From: CAYMSF01 sp964392985 | GTDB taxonomy: Bacteria; Verrucomicrobiota; Lentisphaeria; Victivallales; Victivallaceae | Length of the DNA: 64,000 nucleotides | Direction of reading: 5' to 3' | NCBI GenBank assembly: GCA_964392985.1 | Contig: CAYMSF010000002.1 | Location: 61,238-125,237 of the forward strand | In this document: piece by piece, positions 55,254 to 63,899 of the stretch | Numbering within the stretch: position 1 is the stretch's first letter | Layout of the letters: each line of letters opens with the position of its first letter | The notes under the pieces: generated by a model | Told to the model about the DNA's origin: nothing | Databases searched by the model: none | Seen by the model: only the letters and a program-made list of their open reading frames with translations | Position numbers and translations under genes: made by a program

Positions 55254-55522
55254 TTACACTCGAAAAAATGGCGACAATCACCCTCTTGATGCCGGCGCAT
55301 TCCGGACAAAACAGCGCGCTGTTTGAAAGTATCACGGCATCCGCCAGAATAATTGCCTCCGGCGCCGGGGCAGTTGTCTTTCTCGTGATCTGCAACCGCG
55401 AACCGCTGCCGGGCAGTAAAATAACCGGCAGTGCCGGACACTTTACCGTAAAAACGGTCCGGACCTGCTACGATCTTGACGGCAATATTGCCTGTTATCG
55501 CTGTGTCGCGGAACCGGAGTAA
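55250..55522 (+). CDS. Small phage-region protein of unknown function
   Basis: This 90-residue protein overlaps the portal stop codon by 4 bases, which supports it being real and co-translated. It has an amphipathic centre with hydrophobic residues and three cysteines. No family was recognised; a head-associated or adaptor role is only guessed from location. It ends 13 bases before a convergent gene. Confidence 0.55.
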   Translation: MITLEKMATITLLMPAHSGQNSALFESITASARIIASGAGAVVFLVICNREPLPGSKITGSAGHFTVKTVRTCYDLDGNIACYRCVAEPE

Positions 55523-55534
55523 TCTTATCGATTA

Positions 55535-56473
55535 TTAAATTCCGCGGTCGCGACGGTATTCACGGGCAAACTGGGTACCGTCATAACCGGGGTCATCACC
55601 GCGTAAATCTGTCAGAAAGACTTTTTGTCCATTATTCAACCAGGATATTCTGGCGGCCATGGCGGCGAATTCAGGCTCCATTATGGTTGTGATATCAAGT
55701 GGCGCCTGGTCGGTTTTTCCCGTTAAATAGGGCAGGGTTGCCATCAGCAGACTGCGGTAGATCTGAGTATTGTCAACCGTAATCTGACGGACATTCTTAT
55801 CTGTTACCGCAGTGATATTGAATGGCAGCCATGCTGATTTTCCAATCGTCAGGAGCACAATCCTGCCGTCATTCCAGGTCAGCATCAGTTGTTTCTGTTT
55901 ACTGCTGCCGAGATATTGCACGGATTGAACCCCAGGTCCCATCAGGCAGCAGACAATTGCATAGGCATGAATGCCGTAATTGAAATTGTCAACTCCGATT
56001 GCCGCATAAGCGGTGTGTACTTCGCCGCGTTCCGCGACCGGAATTGCCAGAAATTCACCGACCTCCTTGTTGAAGCGCAAAGAGGAACCGCCGGTAACAC
56101 GTTTGCCCTGTTTCATCCAGTCAAGGAAAATATTGGCGTCCTTCATATTGCCGGCGATCGGTTTATCCACGAATACTGACTTGCCGGCTTCGACAAACGG
56201 TCGGGCCTGTTCAATATGCCGGTCCCAGTTGGTTGTATGCAGAATGATGCCGTCCACCATTTCCACCATCTCCTGACAGGTCGCCGGCGCTGCCGGAATG
56301 TTGAATTTACCGCAGAATTCAGCGGCAAAACCTTCTGGTCGGGTTTCGGCGGAATCCCAGGCGGCAACAATTTCCACATCAACAATCTTGTTTGCAGTCA
56401 TCTCGCGAATGATAGGTATCCATGATTGCGGATGTGAAGTGCATAACCCGGCCAGTCCAAGCTTAAATGCCAT
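55535..56473 (-). CDS. Gfo/Idh/MocA-family oxidoreductase
   Basis: This 312-residue protein has an N-terminal Rossmann region (KLGLAGLCTSHPQSW) and the segment VDGIILHTTNWDRHIEQARPFVEAGKSVFVDKPIAG, where the DKP lysine is the typical catalytic element. The C-terminal domain (GVDNFNYGIHAYAIV) contains the conserved H of the active site. The family oxidises or isomerises sugars and inositols with NAD(P). It is the last gene of a leftward three-gene operon, 19 bases behind the SGNH gene. The substrate is unknown. Confidence 0.86.
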   Translation of the reverse strand: MAFKLGLAGLCTSHPQSWIPIIREMTANKIVDVEIVAAWDSAETRPEGFAAEFCGKFNIPAAPATCQEMVEMVDGIILHTTNWDRHIEQARPFVEAGKSVFVDKPIAGNMKDANIFLDWMKQGKRVTGGSSLRFNKEVGEFLAIPVAERGEVHTAYAAIGVDNFNYGIHAYAIVCCLMGPGVQSVQYLGSSKQKQLMLTWNDGRIVLLTIGKSAWLPFNITAVTDKNVRQITVDNTQIYRSLLMATLPYLTGKTDQAPLDITTIMEPEFAAMAARISWLNNGQKVFLTDLRGDDPGYDGTQFAREYRRDRGI

Positions 56474-56492
56474 TTGAAACCTCTATTGTTAT

Positions 56493-57677
56493 TTATTTTG
56501 CATATTCCAGCAGTTCGCCCTTGGCAACCGGCGATACTGAGTCAATATATGAATCTTTACCGTAAATTGATGGCGTTTTCGCCGGGCGCATTTTTTCCAG
56601 CAATACATTTGAAATGCTGCAATCGTTGGTTTTCAGCGTCAGAAAATCCCGGGTATACCCATAACCTTCATAATTGGTGAAAATCAGTGCGTTGACGCGT
56701 TCGCTCACCGCCGCTTTGATTGGAATCACCTGCTTAAAGGTATTTTTACCTTGAATCTGGCTTTCCAGAATTACTTCAGATTTACCGGATTTGACGCTAT
56801 CAACGTTAAAGGATAAGATATACCAGCCGGCAATGACCGGACAAACCGTAACATTGTTTTCTCCCATCAGGTTGACAATTTGCACTCCGGTATTCTCCGG
56901 ACGAACCGGTTCCGTTCCCGGCTTGATATTCAAGGCGGAACTGATGGCTTTAGCTGTAATCTCGCCGACGAGTACATAGCCCTCTTCGTTAGGATGCAGA
57001 AAAATTTTCTTTTCCCAGCCATCAACTTTACGCAGCGGTATTTCGTATTCCACCCAGACGACTTTCTCTTTCGGGAAGACTTCTGCGAACTTTTCCCGCA
57101 GTATCTTATTGGTGGCGCTGTTGCACTGATCACGGAATGGATTATCGGTCGCACAGGGCAGGATGGAAGAGAGAAATACTTTCTCCACGCCCTGCTTTTT
57201 CAACAATTCCTGAACAATCTTGATTATATCGGTTGCTGTCTGCTTTGATTTCTCTTCAATCAGTTCAGCTTTCTTGACACCGGTATTGTTGGTGCCGATC
57301 AAAACATTGTAATAGGGGCAGTCTGGAATATATTTCATCCGCTCAAGAACCTTTTCAGTGCTGTTCCCGCCTTCACCGGCATGACTGTAACCGTACATCG
57401 CGCTGTGAGTGCCGATGAATACCAGATTCGGCAGTCGTGCCAGCAGTTCCTTGCGCCAGCAATCGCCTTTATCCGCCCAGGTGATGCTGTCGCCAATCAT
57501 GCAGAGCGGAATCTGTCCGCTTTTGCCGATCGCTGCATAATTAAAATTGTTATATTGATTACTATTTTTCATCGGTTGACTCATTATTGGATTATCCGGT
57601 GTACCGGATTTAATTTCCGCGGCAGCGGTTATTCCAGTCAATATTACTGCTGCCGTCAGATGGTTCAGCACATTCAT
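56493..57677 (-). CDS. Secreted SGNH/GDSL-type hydrolase
   Basis: The start at 57677 (MNVLNHLTAAVILTG) is preferred over the ATG at 57689: a GGGA site precedes it and it yields a clean signal peptide ending near TAAAE. The roughly 394-residue protein has block I CMIGDSIT (Ser nucleophile), a block III-like GTNN and LHPNEEGYVLVG (catalytic His). A C-terminal beta domain follows. SGNH enzymes deacetylate or de-esterify carbohydrates. The operon with an MDR dehydrogenase and a Gfo/Idh oxidoreductase points to sugar catabolism. Confidence 0.83.
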   Translation of the reverse strand: MNVLNHLTAAVILTGITAAAEIKSGTPDNPIMSQPMKNSNQYNNFNYAAIGKSGQIPLCMIGDSITWADKGDCWRKELLARLPNLVFIGTHSAMYGYSHAGEGGNSTEKVLERMKYIPDCPYYNVLIGTNNTGVKKAELIEEKSKQTATDIIKIVQELLKKQGVEKVFLSSILPCATDNPFRDQCNSATNKILREKFAEVFPKEKVVWVEYEIPLRKVDGWEKKIFLHPNEEGYVLVGEITAKAISSALNIKPGTEPVRPENTGVQIVNLMGENNVTVCPVIAGWYILSFNVDSVKSGKSEVILESQIQGKNTFKQVIPIKAAVSERVNALIFTNYEGYGYTRDFLTLKTNDCSISNVLLEKMRPAKTPSIYGKDSYIDSVSPVAKGELLEYAK

Positions 57678-57697
57678 AAAATGTCCCATTATAGAGG

Positions 57698-58753
57698 TTA
57701 ATGCGACATTTTCAGCACGATACCGATTGCTTTTTCCGGATGGTCAATCAGTAAATCCGCCGCCTTGCCAATCTGTTTCAACGGCAGACAGTGGGTAGTC
57801 ATCGGATCAACAATTAAACGCTTTTCTGAAATCAATTTTATAATTTCCAGCAGATTGCGCTGGGTGGTGAATTGCACAAATCCGGCCGGATAATCTTTGC
57901 CGTATTCATATTCCAAATCCTTGTAACCTGCCCCGGTACGCGAGGATGCGCGGATATCCAGATTGCCGGAATGAGCGCCACCGCCAATATTAATTTTGCA
58001 ACCGCCGACAAGAATAACCCGCCCCATGGCGTGGGTGTCCGATGAAACTTTCATGCAGGACTTGACTTGCATAAACGCCTCAGTCGCCTCACCGCCGAAA
58101 GCCATGATGGCAAAATCAGCCCCGAATGGCGCGGCAAACGCTTTTGTTGCTGCAACCGGGTCGCTTGTTTTAAAATTAACGACATTGGCGATTCCACATT
58201 TTTTTGCCACTTTAATCCTGGTGCCGACGCCTTCCCAACCGATTATTCTGGCGCCGCTGAGCTGTCCCAGTTGTGCCGCGAGGTTGCCGACAATACCCAA
58301 ACCGAGTACCATACCGTATTCACCCAGCTCCGGAACCGTACGCCGGATTGCCTGGAGTGAAGTTGCGCCCAGACAGGCATAAACCGCCTGCTCATAGCTG
58401 ACCTTGTCCGGAATCGGTACCACCATATTCACGCCGACATTGGCATAATTAGCGTGGTGTGCGCCGACGCCTCCCATCGCCGCCACCCGCATGCCCGGTT
58501 TCAATCCCTTGACATCGCCTTTGACTTTTATAATTTCGCCGGCATTGGCATAGCCGAACACTCTATCCGGAGCTTTCAAGTCCGGCGTCTGACGGAGGGT
58601 TTTGACTGAACTCATTTCGGTTCCGGGACTGATGAGAGAGGAATCAACTTTGATCAGTACTTCATGATCTTTTAATTCCGGCAGTTTTTCCGTTATTGTC
58701 TTTACTTCGCCCTTGCCGGTAAAAACCGCCACTTCACGCCGGGTAATTTTCAT
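57698..58753 (-). CDS. Medium-chain dehydrogenase (Zn-alcohol-dehydrogenase-like)
   Basis: The start at 58753 (MKITRREV) follows a GGAG site; the ATG at 58765 lacks one. The roughly 351-residue product has the GroES-like N-terminal domain (SPGTEMSS, GYANAGEIIKV) and a Rossmann NAD(P) motif GLGIVGNLAAQLGQ. The late region GAGYKDLEYEYGKDYP is similar to sugar-modifying MDR members. The classical structural-zinc Cys cluster is not seen, so zinc dependence is doubtful. It is the first gene of the leftward operon with SGNH and Gfo/Idh/MocA. Confidence 0.85.
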   Translation of the reverse strand: MKITRREVAVFTGKGEVKTITEKLPELKDHEVLIKVDSSLISPGTEMSSVKTLRQTPDLKAPDRVFGYANAGEIIKVKGDVKGLKPGMRVAAMGGVGAHHANYANVGVNMVVPIPDKVSYEQAVYACLGATSLQAIRRTVPELGEYGMVLGLGIVGNLAAQLGQLSGARIIGWEGVGTRIKVAKKCGIANVVNFKTSDPVAATKAFAAPFGADFAIMAFGGEATEAFMQVKSCMKVSSDTHAMGRVILVGGCKINIGGGAHSGNLDIRASSRTGAGYKDLEYEYGKDYPAGFVQFTTQRNLLEIIKLISEKRLIVDPMTTHCLPLKQIGKAADLLIDHPEKAIGIVLKMSH

Positions 58754-59008
58754 GTTTTGCTCCATAATCGTTGTTGCAACAGTTAAGTCCGTTGCATTTT
58801 TATCAATAATAACTTTAATTACACAGTTAATATATAGTTAAATAGAGCAAAAATCATTAGCAAAAATTATTTTTTTTATAGCAAAAATCACCATAATTGC
58901 AGGAATGCCGCAACTTCTGCCGCCAGCGTTGGGAACGGCTTTTAGTTGACAAATGCGCTAATATTGTGTTTATGCGTTTCGAAAACCCGTTATAATCATG
59001 CAGCCAAT

Positions 59009-60268
59009 ATGAATAAAACATTCAAATTTACGCCGGAACAGTCTGCTGCGCAGCAGATGCTGGCCGGGAATCTCCGTCACCTGCTGCTCTATGGCGGTTC
59101 GCGTTCCGGCAAGACATTTCTGCTGGTCAGCGGTATTTTAACCCGTGCGCGCCGCAGTCCCGGCAGTCGTCATATAATCCTGCGGCGTCATGCCACTGCT
59201 GCGCGTCAATCAATCTGGCTGGACACACTGCCTAAGGTCAAAAAATTGCATTTCCCTGAGCTTGGCTGGAAGGAGTATCGCCGGGATAATTGTGTGATTC
59301 TGAAGAATGGCGCGGAAATCTGGGTTTCCGGACTGGATGACAAGGCGCGGGTGGATAAAATACTCGGCAAGGAATTTGCGACGGTATATTTTAATGAATG
59401 TTCCGAGATCAGTTATCATGCGGTTACGACGGCTTTGACACGATTGGCACAAAATCGCCCGGACCTTATCAACAAAGCCTATTACGATTGCAATCCGCCG
59501 GGGAAAACGCATTGGAGTTATCAGCTCTTCATCTGTAAAACCTGTCCCGAATCGCATTTACCCCTGGCGCGTCCCGGCGATTACGGCGCGATTCAACTCA
59601 ATCCGGAATCCAATCGCGCCAATCTGCCGCCGGATTATCTGGAAGCCACTCTTGCCGGTTTGCCGGATGAACAGCGGCAGCGTTTTCTGCTCGGTGAGTG
59701 GCTCGACGAGATGAGCGGTTCTCTCTGGAAAAAAAGTATGATTGCTCCTTACCGTGCGGTCGTGCCGCCGGAATTGCGCCGGGTGGTTATCGGTATTGAC
59801 CCTGCGGTGACGGCCAATGCCAATTCCGATGAAACAGGAATTATTGTCGCCGGAATCGGTGAAGACTCGCATTATTATATTCTGGCAGACCTTTCTTTGC
59901 GTGATTCGCCACTCGAATGGGCAAAAACCGTTCAGCGGGCATATCATAATTTTCAAGCCGACCGCGCCGTCGGTGAAGTCAACAACGGTGGTGACCTTAT
60001 TGCCACCAATCTCCGCTTTATTGAACCGGAGATCAGTTTCAAAAGCGTTCGCGCCACCCGGGGCAAATATACCCGCGCGGAACCCATCGCCGCGTTATAT
60101 GAACAGGGCAGAGTGCATCATTGCGGTGTTTTTACTGAACTGGAAGAGCAGATGTGCAGCTTTAATGCTGATGCCGCCGCCAACAGTCCTGACCGGGTGG
60201 ACGCACTTGTATGGGCGCTCAGTGAACTCTCCTCCGGCGGCGACGCTCCGGCATTTTGCCTGGTGTGA
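59009..60268 (+). CDS. Phage terminase large subunit
   Basis: The start at 59009 (MNKTFKFTPEQ) removes an unsupported 21-residue extension from a TTG; no clear ribosome-binding site is visible for either. The 419-residue product has an ATPase domain with Walker A YGGSRSGKT and Walker B VYFNECSE. A nuclease domain follows with VIGIDPAVTA, a mid acidic AVGEVNNGGD and late RVDALVWAL. It packages DNA into procapsids. A TTGACA at 58946-58951 with a weak -10 (TTTATG) may be its own promoter. It is separated from the other head genes by a leftward metabolic operon. Confidence 0.9.
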   Translation: MNKTFKFTPEQSAAQQMLAGNLRHLLLYGGSRSGKTFLLVSGILTRARRSPGSRHIILRRHATAARQSIWLDTLPKVKKLHFPELGWKEYRRDNCVILKNGAEIWVSGLDDKARVDKILGKEFATVYFNECSEISYHAVTTALTRLAQNRPDLINKAYYDCNPPGKTHWSYQLFICKTCPESHLPLARPGDYGAIQLNPESNRANLPPDYLEATLAGLPDEQRQRFLLGEWLDEMSGSLWKKSMIAPYRAVVPPELRRVVIGIDPAVTANANSDETGIIVAGIGEDSHYYILADLSLRDSPLEWAKTVQRAYHNFQADRAVGEVNNGGDLIATNLRFIEPEISFKSVRATRGKYTRAEPIAALYEQGRVHHCGVFTELEEQMCSFNADAAANSPDRVDALVWALSELSSGGDAPAFCLV

Positions 60269-60299
60269 CCGGCGTGGCAGTAGGTCGGGAACCGAAAAC

Positions 60300-60445
60300 C
60301 GGGAACGGAACAGCCGTTAGTCGTGGTCTGTACGACCGTAGTGACGGCTCAGGAAAAGCCGTCACCCTCAGTCGCCGGGCGGCTCTCGCTCTCTGCTCCT
60401 TGAACTTCGTTCAATTCCTAAGAGAGCGGGCACACGCTGTGTGCC
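60300..60445. other. GC-rich hairpin cluster between terminase and ydbH-like genes
   Basis: In the 254-base space before the next true start, several perfect stems are packed together. GTGACGGCT/AGCCGTCAC is at 60341-60365. CGCTCTCT pairs with AGAGAGCG around an inner stem TTGAAC/GTTCAA at about 60389-60428. GGCACAC/GTGTGCC is at 60429-60445. There is no T-run after any of them, so they are not ordinary terminators. They could be an untranslated leader, an ncRNA or the remnant of a palindromic repeat element. Confidence 0.6.
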
Positions 60446-60522
60446 TATTACCTATCTGTCTTATAGCTTTTCAACGACTCGGTGATATATTATGGTACTA
60501 TCAAAAAGAAATGTTACCGGCA

Positions 60523-63183
60523 ATGAAAATAAAACTTGACATAAACAAATTCTGGCGGCGGTGGGGGTGTCTGACATTAAGCACATCCCACTTGCTGGCG
60601 ATTGCAATTACCGCCGCCTGTTTTCTGCTCTACTGGCATCTGCCGGCATGGCTTGGCGAAAAACTGCTGCCGCAGCTTTCCGCCGCGTGCGGTATTCAGG
60701 GCATCAAAGCTGATGTTCGTACACTAGGCATTACCGGCGCTACTTTTGAGCGGGTGCGTATGGAGTTGGATGGCAGTCGCGTCATCGCGGCAGACTCAAT
60801 CCAACTGGCATACCGTCTGCCCTGGTGGCCGTTGGAACGCCAATGGCAGATAAAAGCATTGACGATTGACGGCGCCAGAATTAAAATTGTCCGCGATGGA
60901 GATAAATGGCGTATTCCAGGCATTTATCCCGACTTGTTCCAGCCACGCCCGGGCAAACCGGCGCAGAGTAGCGCTAAAGAGGAAACCAAAGCCGCATTCA
61001 ATCTGAAATCAATCACGCTCAATCGTTGTGTCTTGCAGTTTGAACAGGAGAAACGGCGGCTGGAATTTCCGTTCACCCTCCGGATTAAGAGTCCGGACGG
61101 ACTGGAAAAAAATATCGGCATCAGTGCAAAACTGCAATGCGGCAATGACACGATCAAAGGTAAAGGCGAATTCGACCGCCGCGACGGAAGGGTGAATTTT
61201 AACTTTTCCGGTACCATCAATTCAGACAATTATCTGCCATTTTTTCAGCCTGAACCAGGCGCCTTTACCGGTAAAATGGCCTTTGCCGGGGATATTTTTG
61301 GAAAAGTGCCATCTTCCGGTGTACGCCGGCTGGACGGTAATATCAAGTTAAACAAAATGCATTTCAGTTCCGCAGGTTGGAATCTGATCAACTGGGATAA
61401 AAATCCCGTTGCAGTCCGGTTAAAATTGACCGGAAACAGTCTGGAGTATTCCCTCACTAATTCCGCGATTACCGGTATTGCCACGCTCCTGTTCGAAAAA
61501 AACAGCGGCGTAATCATTCAAGACAGCAATGGCATTACGGCTCGTGGTTCGATAGACAGTATTCTGAGTGCAAAACAACCGCAGCCATTTAAATTGGAAT
61601 CAGATTTATCTGTTAAACACAGCTACGATTTCTCATGGCAGGGCGCGACCGGTTCTGGCGCATGGCATTATCAGGCGAATGCGGTTAATGATGGCGCTAA
61701 ACCGCTGATTTTTAATTTAAATCGCGGCGTATTATCTTGTGATGCTTTACAATTATCTGCCGACGGCATGGTTTACTGTAACCGACTGAATAAACAATAC
61801 GACTATACTGCTGATACTAAATTAAACGCCGGCGGAAAAATCCGCTGGAAGTCTGTACCGGCGGGATTGAACGCGGAAGCTCTTATGCCACAGGTAACTA
61901 TGAAAATAAAACATGATAAGACCGGATTTGCCAATTATTTAATGTTGAACGCGGCAAATATCGTTTTGCCGGAACAACTGGTAAAAACCGGCGAAGTAAA
62001 AATTACGCTGCCACTGCCGGGCAACGCCGGAGACGAACGTCGCGGCTCGATAACACTGGAACAGCTTCAACGCCGGAATGCCCTGTTCGGGGCTTTGGCG
62101 CTGACTGTGGAAAACACCGGTGAAAAAATTGCTGTTGACGGCATCTTCAAGCCTTTAATACTGCCCGGTGGCGACTGGAAAATTGGCGGTACGATAATAC
62201 CCGGTCCGCAATTCTCCGCCACGGTTCAGGTTGACGCCGGTCCCTACCGTCTGAGTCAACCGCTGGAACTGGAGAAAATTATGCCGCAACTCAGTGGTTT
62301 AACTTTCAACGGCACTCTGGATGCACATGCCCGCTACCAGTTCAGCGCCGGTACCAAATCCGGGTCGGCAACTGTCAGCGTTACCGACGGTGAAGTAATC
62401 GGGGCGGAAAAAGGGATTAATGGCAGTGGCGTCACGGTGCGGCTGACTTTTCCGCGGTTGCCGGAACTCGTTACCTTGCCCGGTCAGATTGTCTCCTGCC
62501 GTAACCTGAAAATAGGCAGCTTTAATTTTGATACAATTGAACTGGATTATCAAATTGAACCGGGAATGGCGATACTGCTGGAAAACTTCTCCGCCGGTTG
62601 TTGCGGGGGCAAAATTTATACTCAGGCGCTGCGGTTGACGCCGGGACAGAAGAATTACCGCATGGTGGTTTATGCCGATGGTCTGGTTTTGTCCCGGTTG
62701 ATTGGTGAATCCGGCATCGCCAACGCAATTGGCGGCGGACTCGTTCACGGACGATTGCCGGTTAATTTCGGCTCCGATGGCATTGTTCTGGAACCCGGTT
62801 TCCTCTATTCCGCCCCCGACGATAAACAGAATATTCAGCTTGCGGGAATGGAAAAATTGATTGAGGGCATTCCGCCGGAATCAATGCAGTATTCGCAAAT
62901 GGATGTCGCCGCCGAGGCACTTAAAAATTTTGACTATGAATGGATAAAGATTAATTTTAATAATTCCGGTGAAAATCTCCTCCTGGAGATGCAGTTGAAC
63001 GGAAAACCGGCGTTGCCGCTGCCGTTCAAATATGATCCGCAACGTGGCGGCTTTATTCGTGTCAAAGGTGAAAGCGCAGTCTTTCAGGGAATCCGGCTGA
63101 ATGTCAATACCAGTCTGCCTCTGAACCGGCTGCTGAAATTCAATAACAGTATCAAGGAACTTACTGGAGGTAAAAAGCCATGA
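60523..63183 (+). CDS. YdbH/AsmA-like outer-membrane homeostasis protein
   Basis: The start at 60523 (MKIKLDINKFW) is chosen since the longer form from 60256 runs through the hairpin cluster and adds Arg/Leu-rich sequence; an ATG at 60511 is possible. The roughly 886-residue product has an N-terminal signal anchor (about 18-40) and a long periplasmic beta-rich body of repeating strands. Its layout fits YdbH-type AsmA-like bridge proteins that carry phospholipid across the periplasm. The assignment is strengthened by the YnbE-like and YdbL-like genes directly downstream, the same order as in E. coli. Confidence 0.8.
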   Translation: MKIKLDINKFWRRWGCLTLSTSHLLAIAITAACFLLYWHLPAWLGEKLLPQLSAACGIQGIKADVRTLGITGATFERVRMELDGSRVIAADSIQLAYRLPWWPLERQWQIKALTIDGARIKIVRDGDKWRIPGIYPDLFQPRPGKPAQSSAKEETKAAFNLKSITLNRCVLQFEQEKRRLEFPFTLRIKSPDGLEKNIGISAKLQCGNDTIKGKGEFDRRDGRVNFNFSGTINSDNYLPFFQPEPGAFTGKMAFAGDIFGKVPSSGVRRLDGNIKLNKMHFSSAGWNLINWDKNPVAVRLKLTGNSLEYSLTNSAITGIATLLFEKNSGVIIQDSNGITARGSIDSILSAKQPQPFKLESDLSVKHSYDFSWQGATGSGAWHYQANAVNDGAKPLIFNLNRGVLSCDALQLSADGMVYCNRLNKQYDYTADTKLNAGGKIRWKSVPAGLNAEALMPQVTMKIKHDKTGFANYLMLNAANIVLPEQLVKTGEVKITLPLPGNAGDERRGSITLEQLQRRNALFGALALTVENTGEKIAVDGIFKPLILPGGDWKIGGTIIPGPQFSATVQVDAGPYRLSQPLELEKIMPQLSGLTFNGTLDAHARYQFSAGTKSGSATVSVTDGEVIGAEKGINGSGVTVRLTFPRLPELVTLPGQIVSCRNLKIGSFNFDTIELDYQIEPGMAILLENFSAGCCGGKIYTQALRLTPGQKNYRMVVYADGLVLSRLIGESGIANAIGGGLVHGRLPVNFGSDGIVLEPGFLYSAPDDKQNIQLAGMEKLIEGIPPESMQYSQMDVAAEALKNFDYEWIKINFNNSGENLLLEMQLNGKPALPLPFKYDPQRGGFIRVKGESAVFQGIRLNVNTSLPLNRLLKFNNSIKELTGGKKP

Positions 63184-63449
63184 AACTGAAACTACTGCCC
63201 GCAATGTTGTTTCCACTGCTGCTTTGGGGGTGCACCCATCAGCTGGAAACCCGTAACGAAGTCAACGTTAAACCAATCGAAATCAAGCCCATTCACATCA
63301 CGATTGATGTGAATATCAAAATCGACCGGGCGCTGGATGATTTCTACGGCGACCTCGATAATGAGAAAAAGAAACCGGAACCGGCGCCAGCACCGGCAGC
63401 CGTCCCGGCTCAGACCCCGGCATCTGCTCCAGCGTCGAAAACACCTTAA
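63180..63449 (+). CDS. YnbE-like outer-membrane lipoprotein
   Basis: This 89-residue lipoprotein has lipobox LLWGC (Cys18). A beta-strand-like NVKPIEIKPIHITIDVNIKI segment follows, resembling the beta-strand of E. coli YnbE that augments the YdbH beta-bridge, and a Pro/Ala-rich tail absent from E. coli completes the protein. It overlaps the ydbH-like stop codon by 4 bases and is followed closely by ydbL. The predicted role is to anchor the YdbH bridge at the outer membrane. Confidence 0.8.
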   Translation: MKLKLLPAMLFPLLLWGCTHQLETRNEVNVKPIEIKPIHITIDVNIKIDRALDDFYGDLDNEKKKPEPAPAPAAVPAQTPASAPASKTP

Positions 63450-63472
63450 CCGCCTGAAAGGAGAATAATACC

Positions 63473-63850
63473 ATGAAAAAAACCACACTCATTATCTTTG
63501 CCGCCACCATGATCACCGTCGGTGGAATGTTCAGCCTGAATGCCGCAACTGCAGAAGAAATCAAAGCGAGAATGCGCCAGCGAGAACCGGCGATTGAACA
63601 ACTTAAAGATGCCGGTGTTGTTGGCGAGAATAATCTCGGTTTCCTCGAAGTTCGCGACAACAGCGCGGATACTAAAAATGCTGTCGATACTGAAAATAAA
63701 GACCGCAAGGCCGTTTATGAAGTCATCGCCAGAAAAATCGGTACCTCCGCGGAACAGGTTGGCAAACGCCGTGCCGCCAAGATTGTTGAACTCGGCAAAA
63801 GCCAGCAATGGTTTCAGGACGCCTCCGGCAAGTGGTATCAGAAGAAATAA
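63473..63850 (+). CDS. YdbL-like (DUF1318) periplasmic protein
   Basis: This 125-residue protein has a signal peptide ending near LNAATA. The DUF1318 pattern is QLKDAGVVGENNLGFLEVR, then NKDRKAVYEVIARKIG, and a tail of DASGKWYQKK, which matches E. coli YdbL in order and length. In E. coli YdbL is thought to prevent premature YnbE multimerisation. A clear ribosome-binding site (GAAAGGAG) precedes the ATG. It ends the three-gene operon before a hairpin terminator. Confidence 0.85.
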   Translation: MKKTTLIIFAATMITVGGMFSLNAATAEEIKARMRQREPAIEQLKDAGVVGENNLGFLEVRDNSADTKNAVDTENKDRKAVYEVIARKIGTSAEQVGKRRAAKIVELGKSQQWFQDASGKWYQKK

Positions 63851-63877
63851 CCTCACGTGAAAGAAATAGCGGAGCAT

Positions 63878-63899
63878 AACAGGCACGCCTGTGCCTGTT
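63878..63899 (+). terminator. Terminator after the ydbL-like gene
   Basis: AACAGGCAC (63878-63886) and GTGCCTGTT (63891-63899) form a perfect 9-base-pair stem with a 4-base loop, followed by TTCCC. The T-run is short, but position and stem support termination of the ydbH-ynbE-ydbL-like operon. Confidence 0.68.

Noticed and set aside
58946..59008. TTG start for the terminase
   Set aside because: The extension overlaps a promoter-like TTGACA and has no ribosome-binding site. Homologous terminases begin near the FTPEQ segment.
51665..60268. Complete prophage
   Set aside because: No integrase, tail, lysis or small-terminase genes and no attachment-site repeats were seen, so only head genes are supported.
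60256..60522. Upstream extension of the ydbH-like ORF
   Set aside because: The added residues have no signal-anchor logic and no ribosome-binding site, and they are encoded by the hairpin cluster. The start at 60523 leads directly into the membrane anchor.
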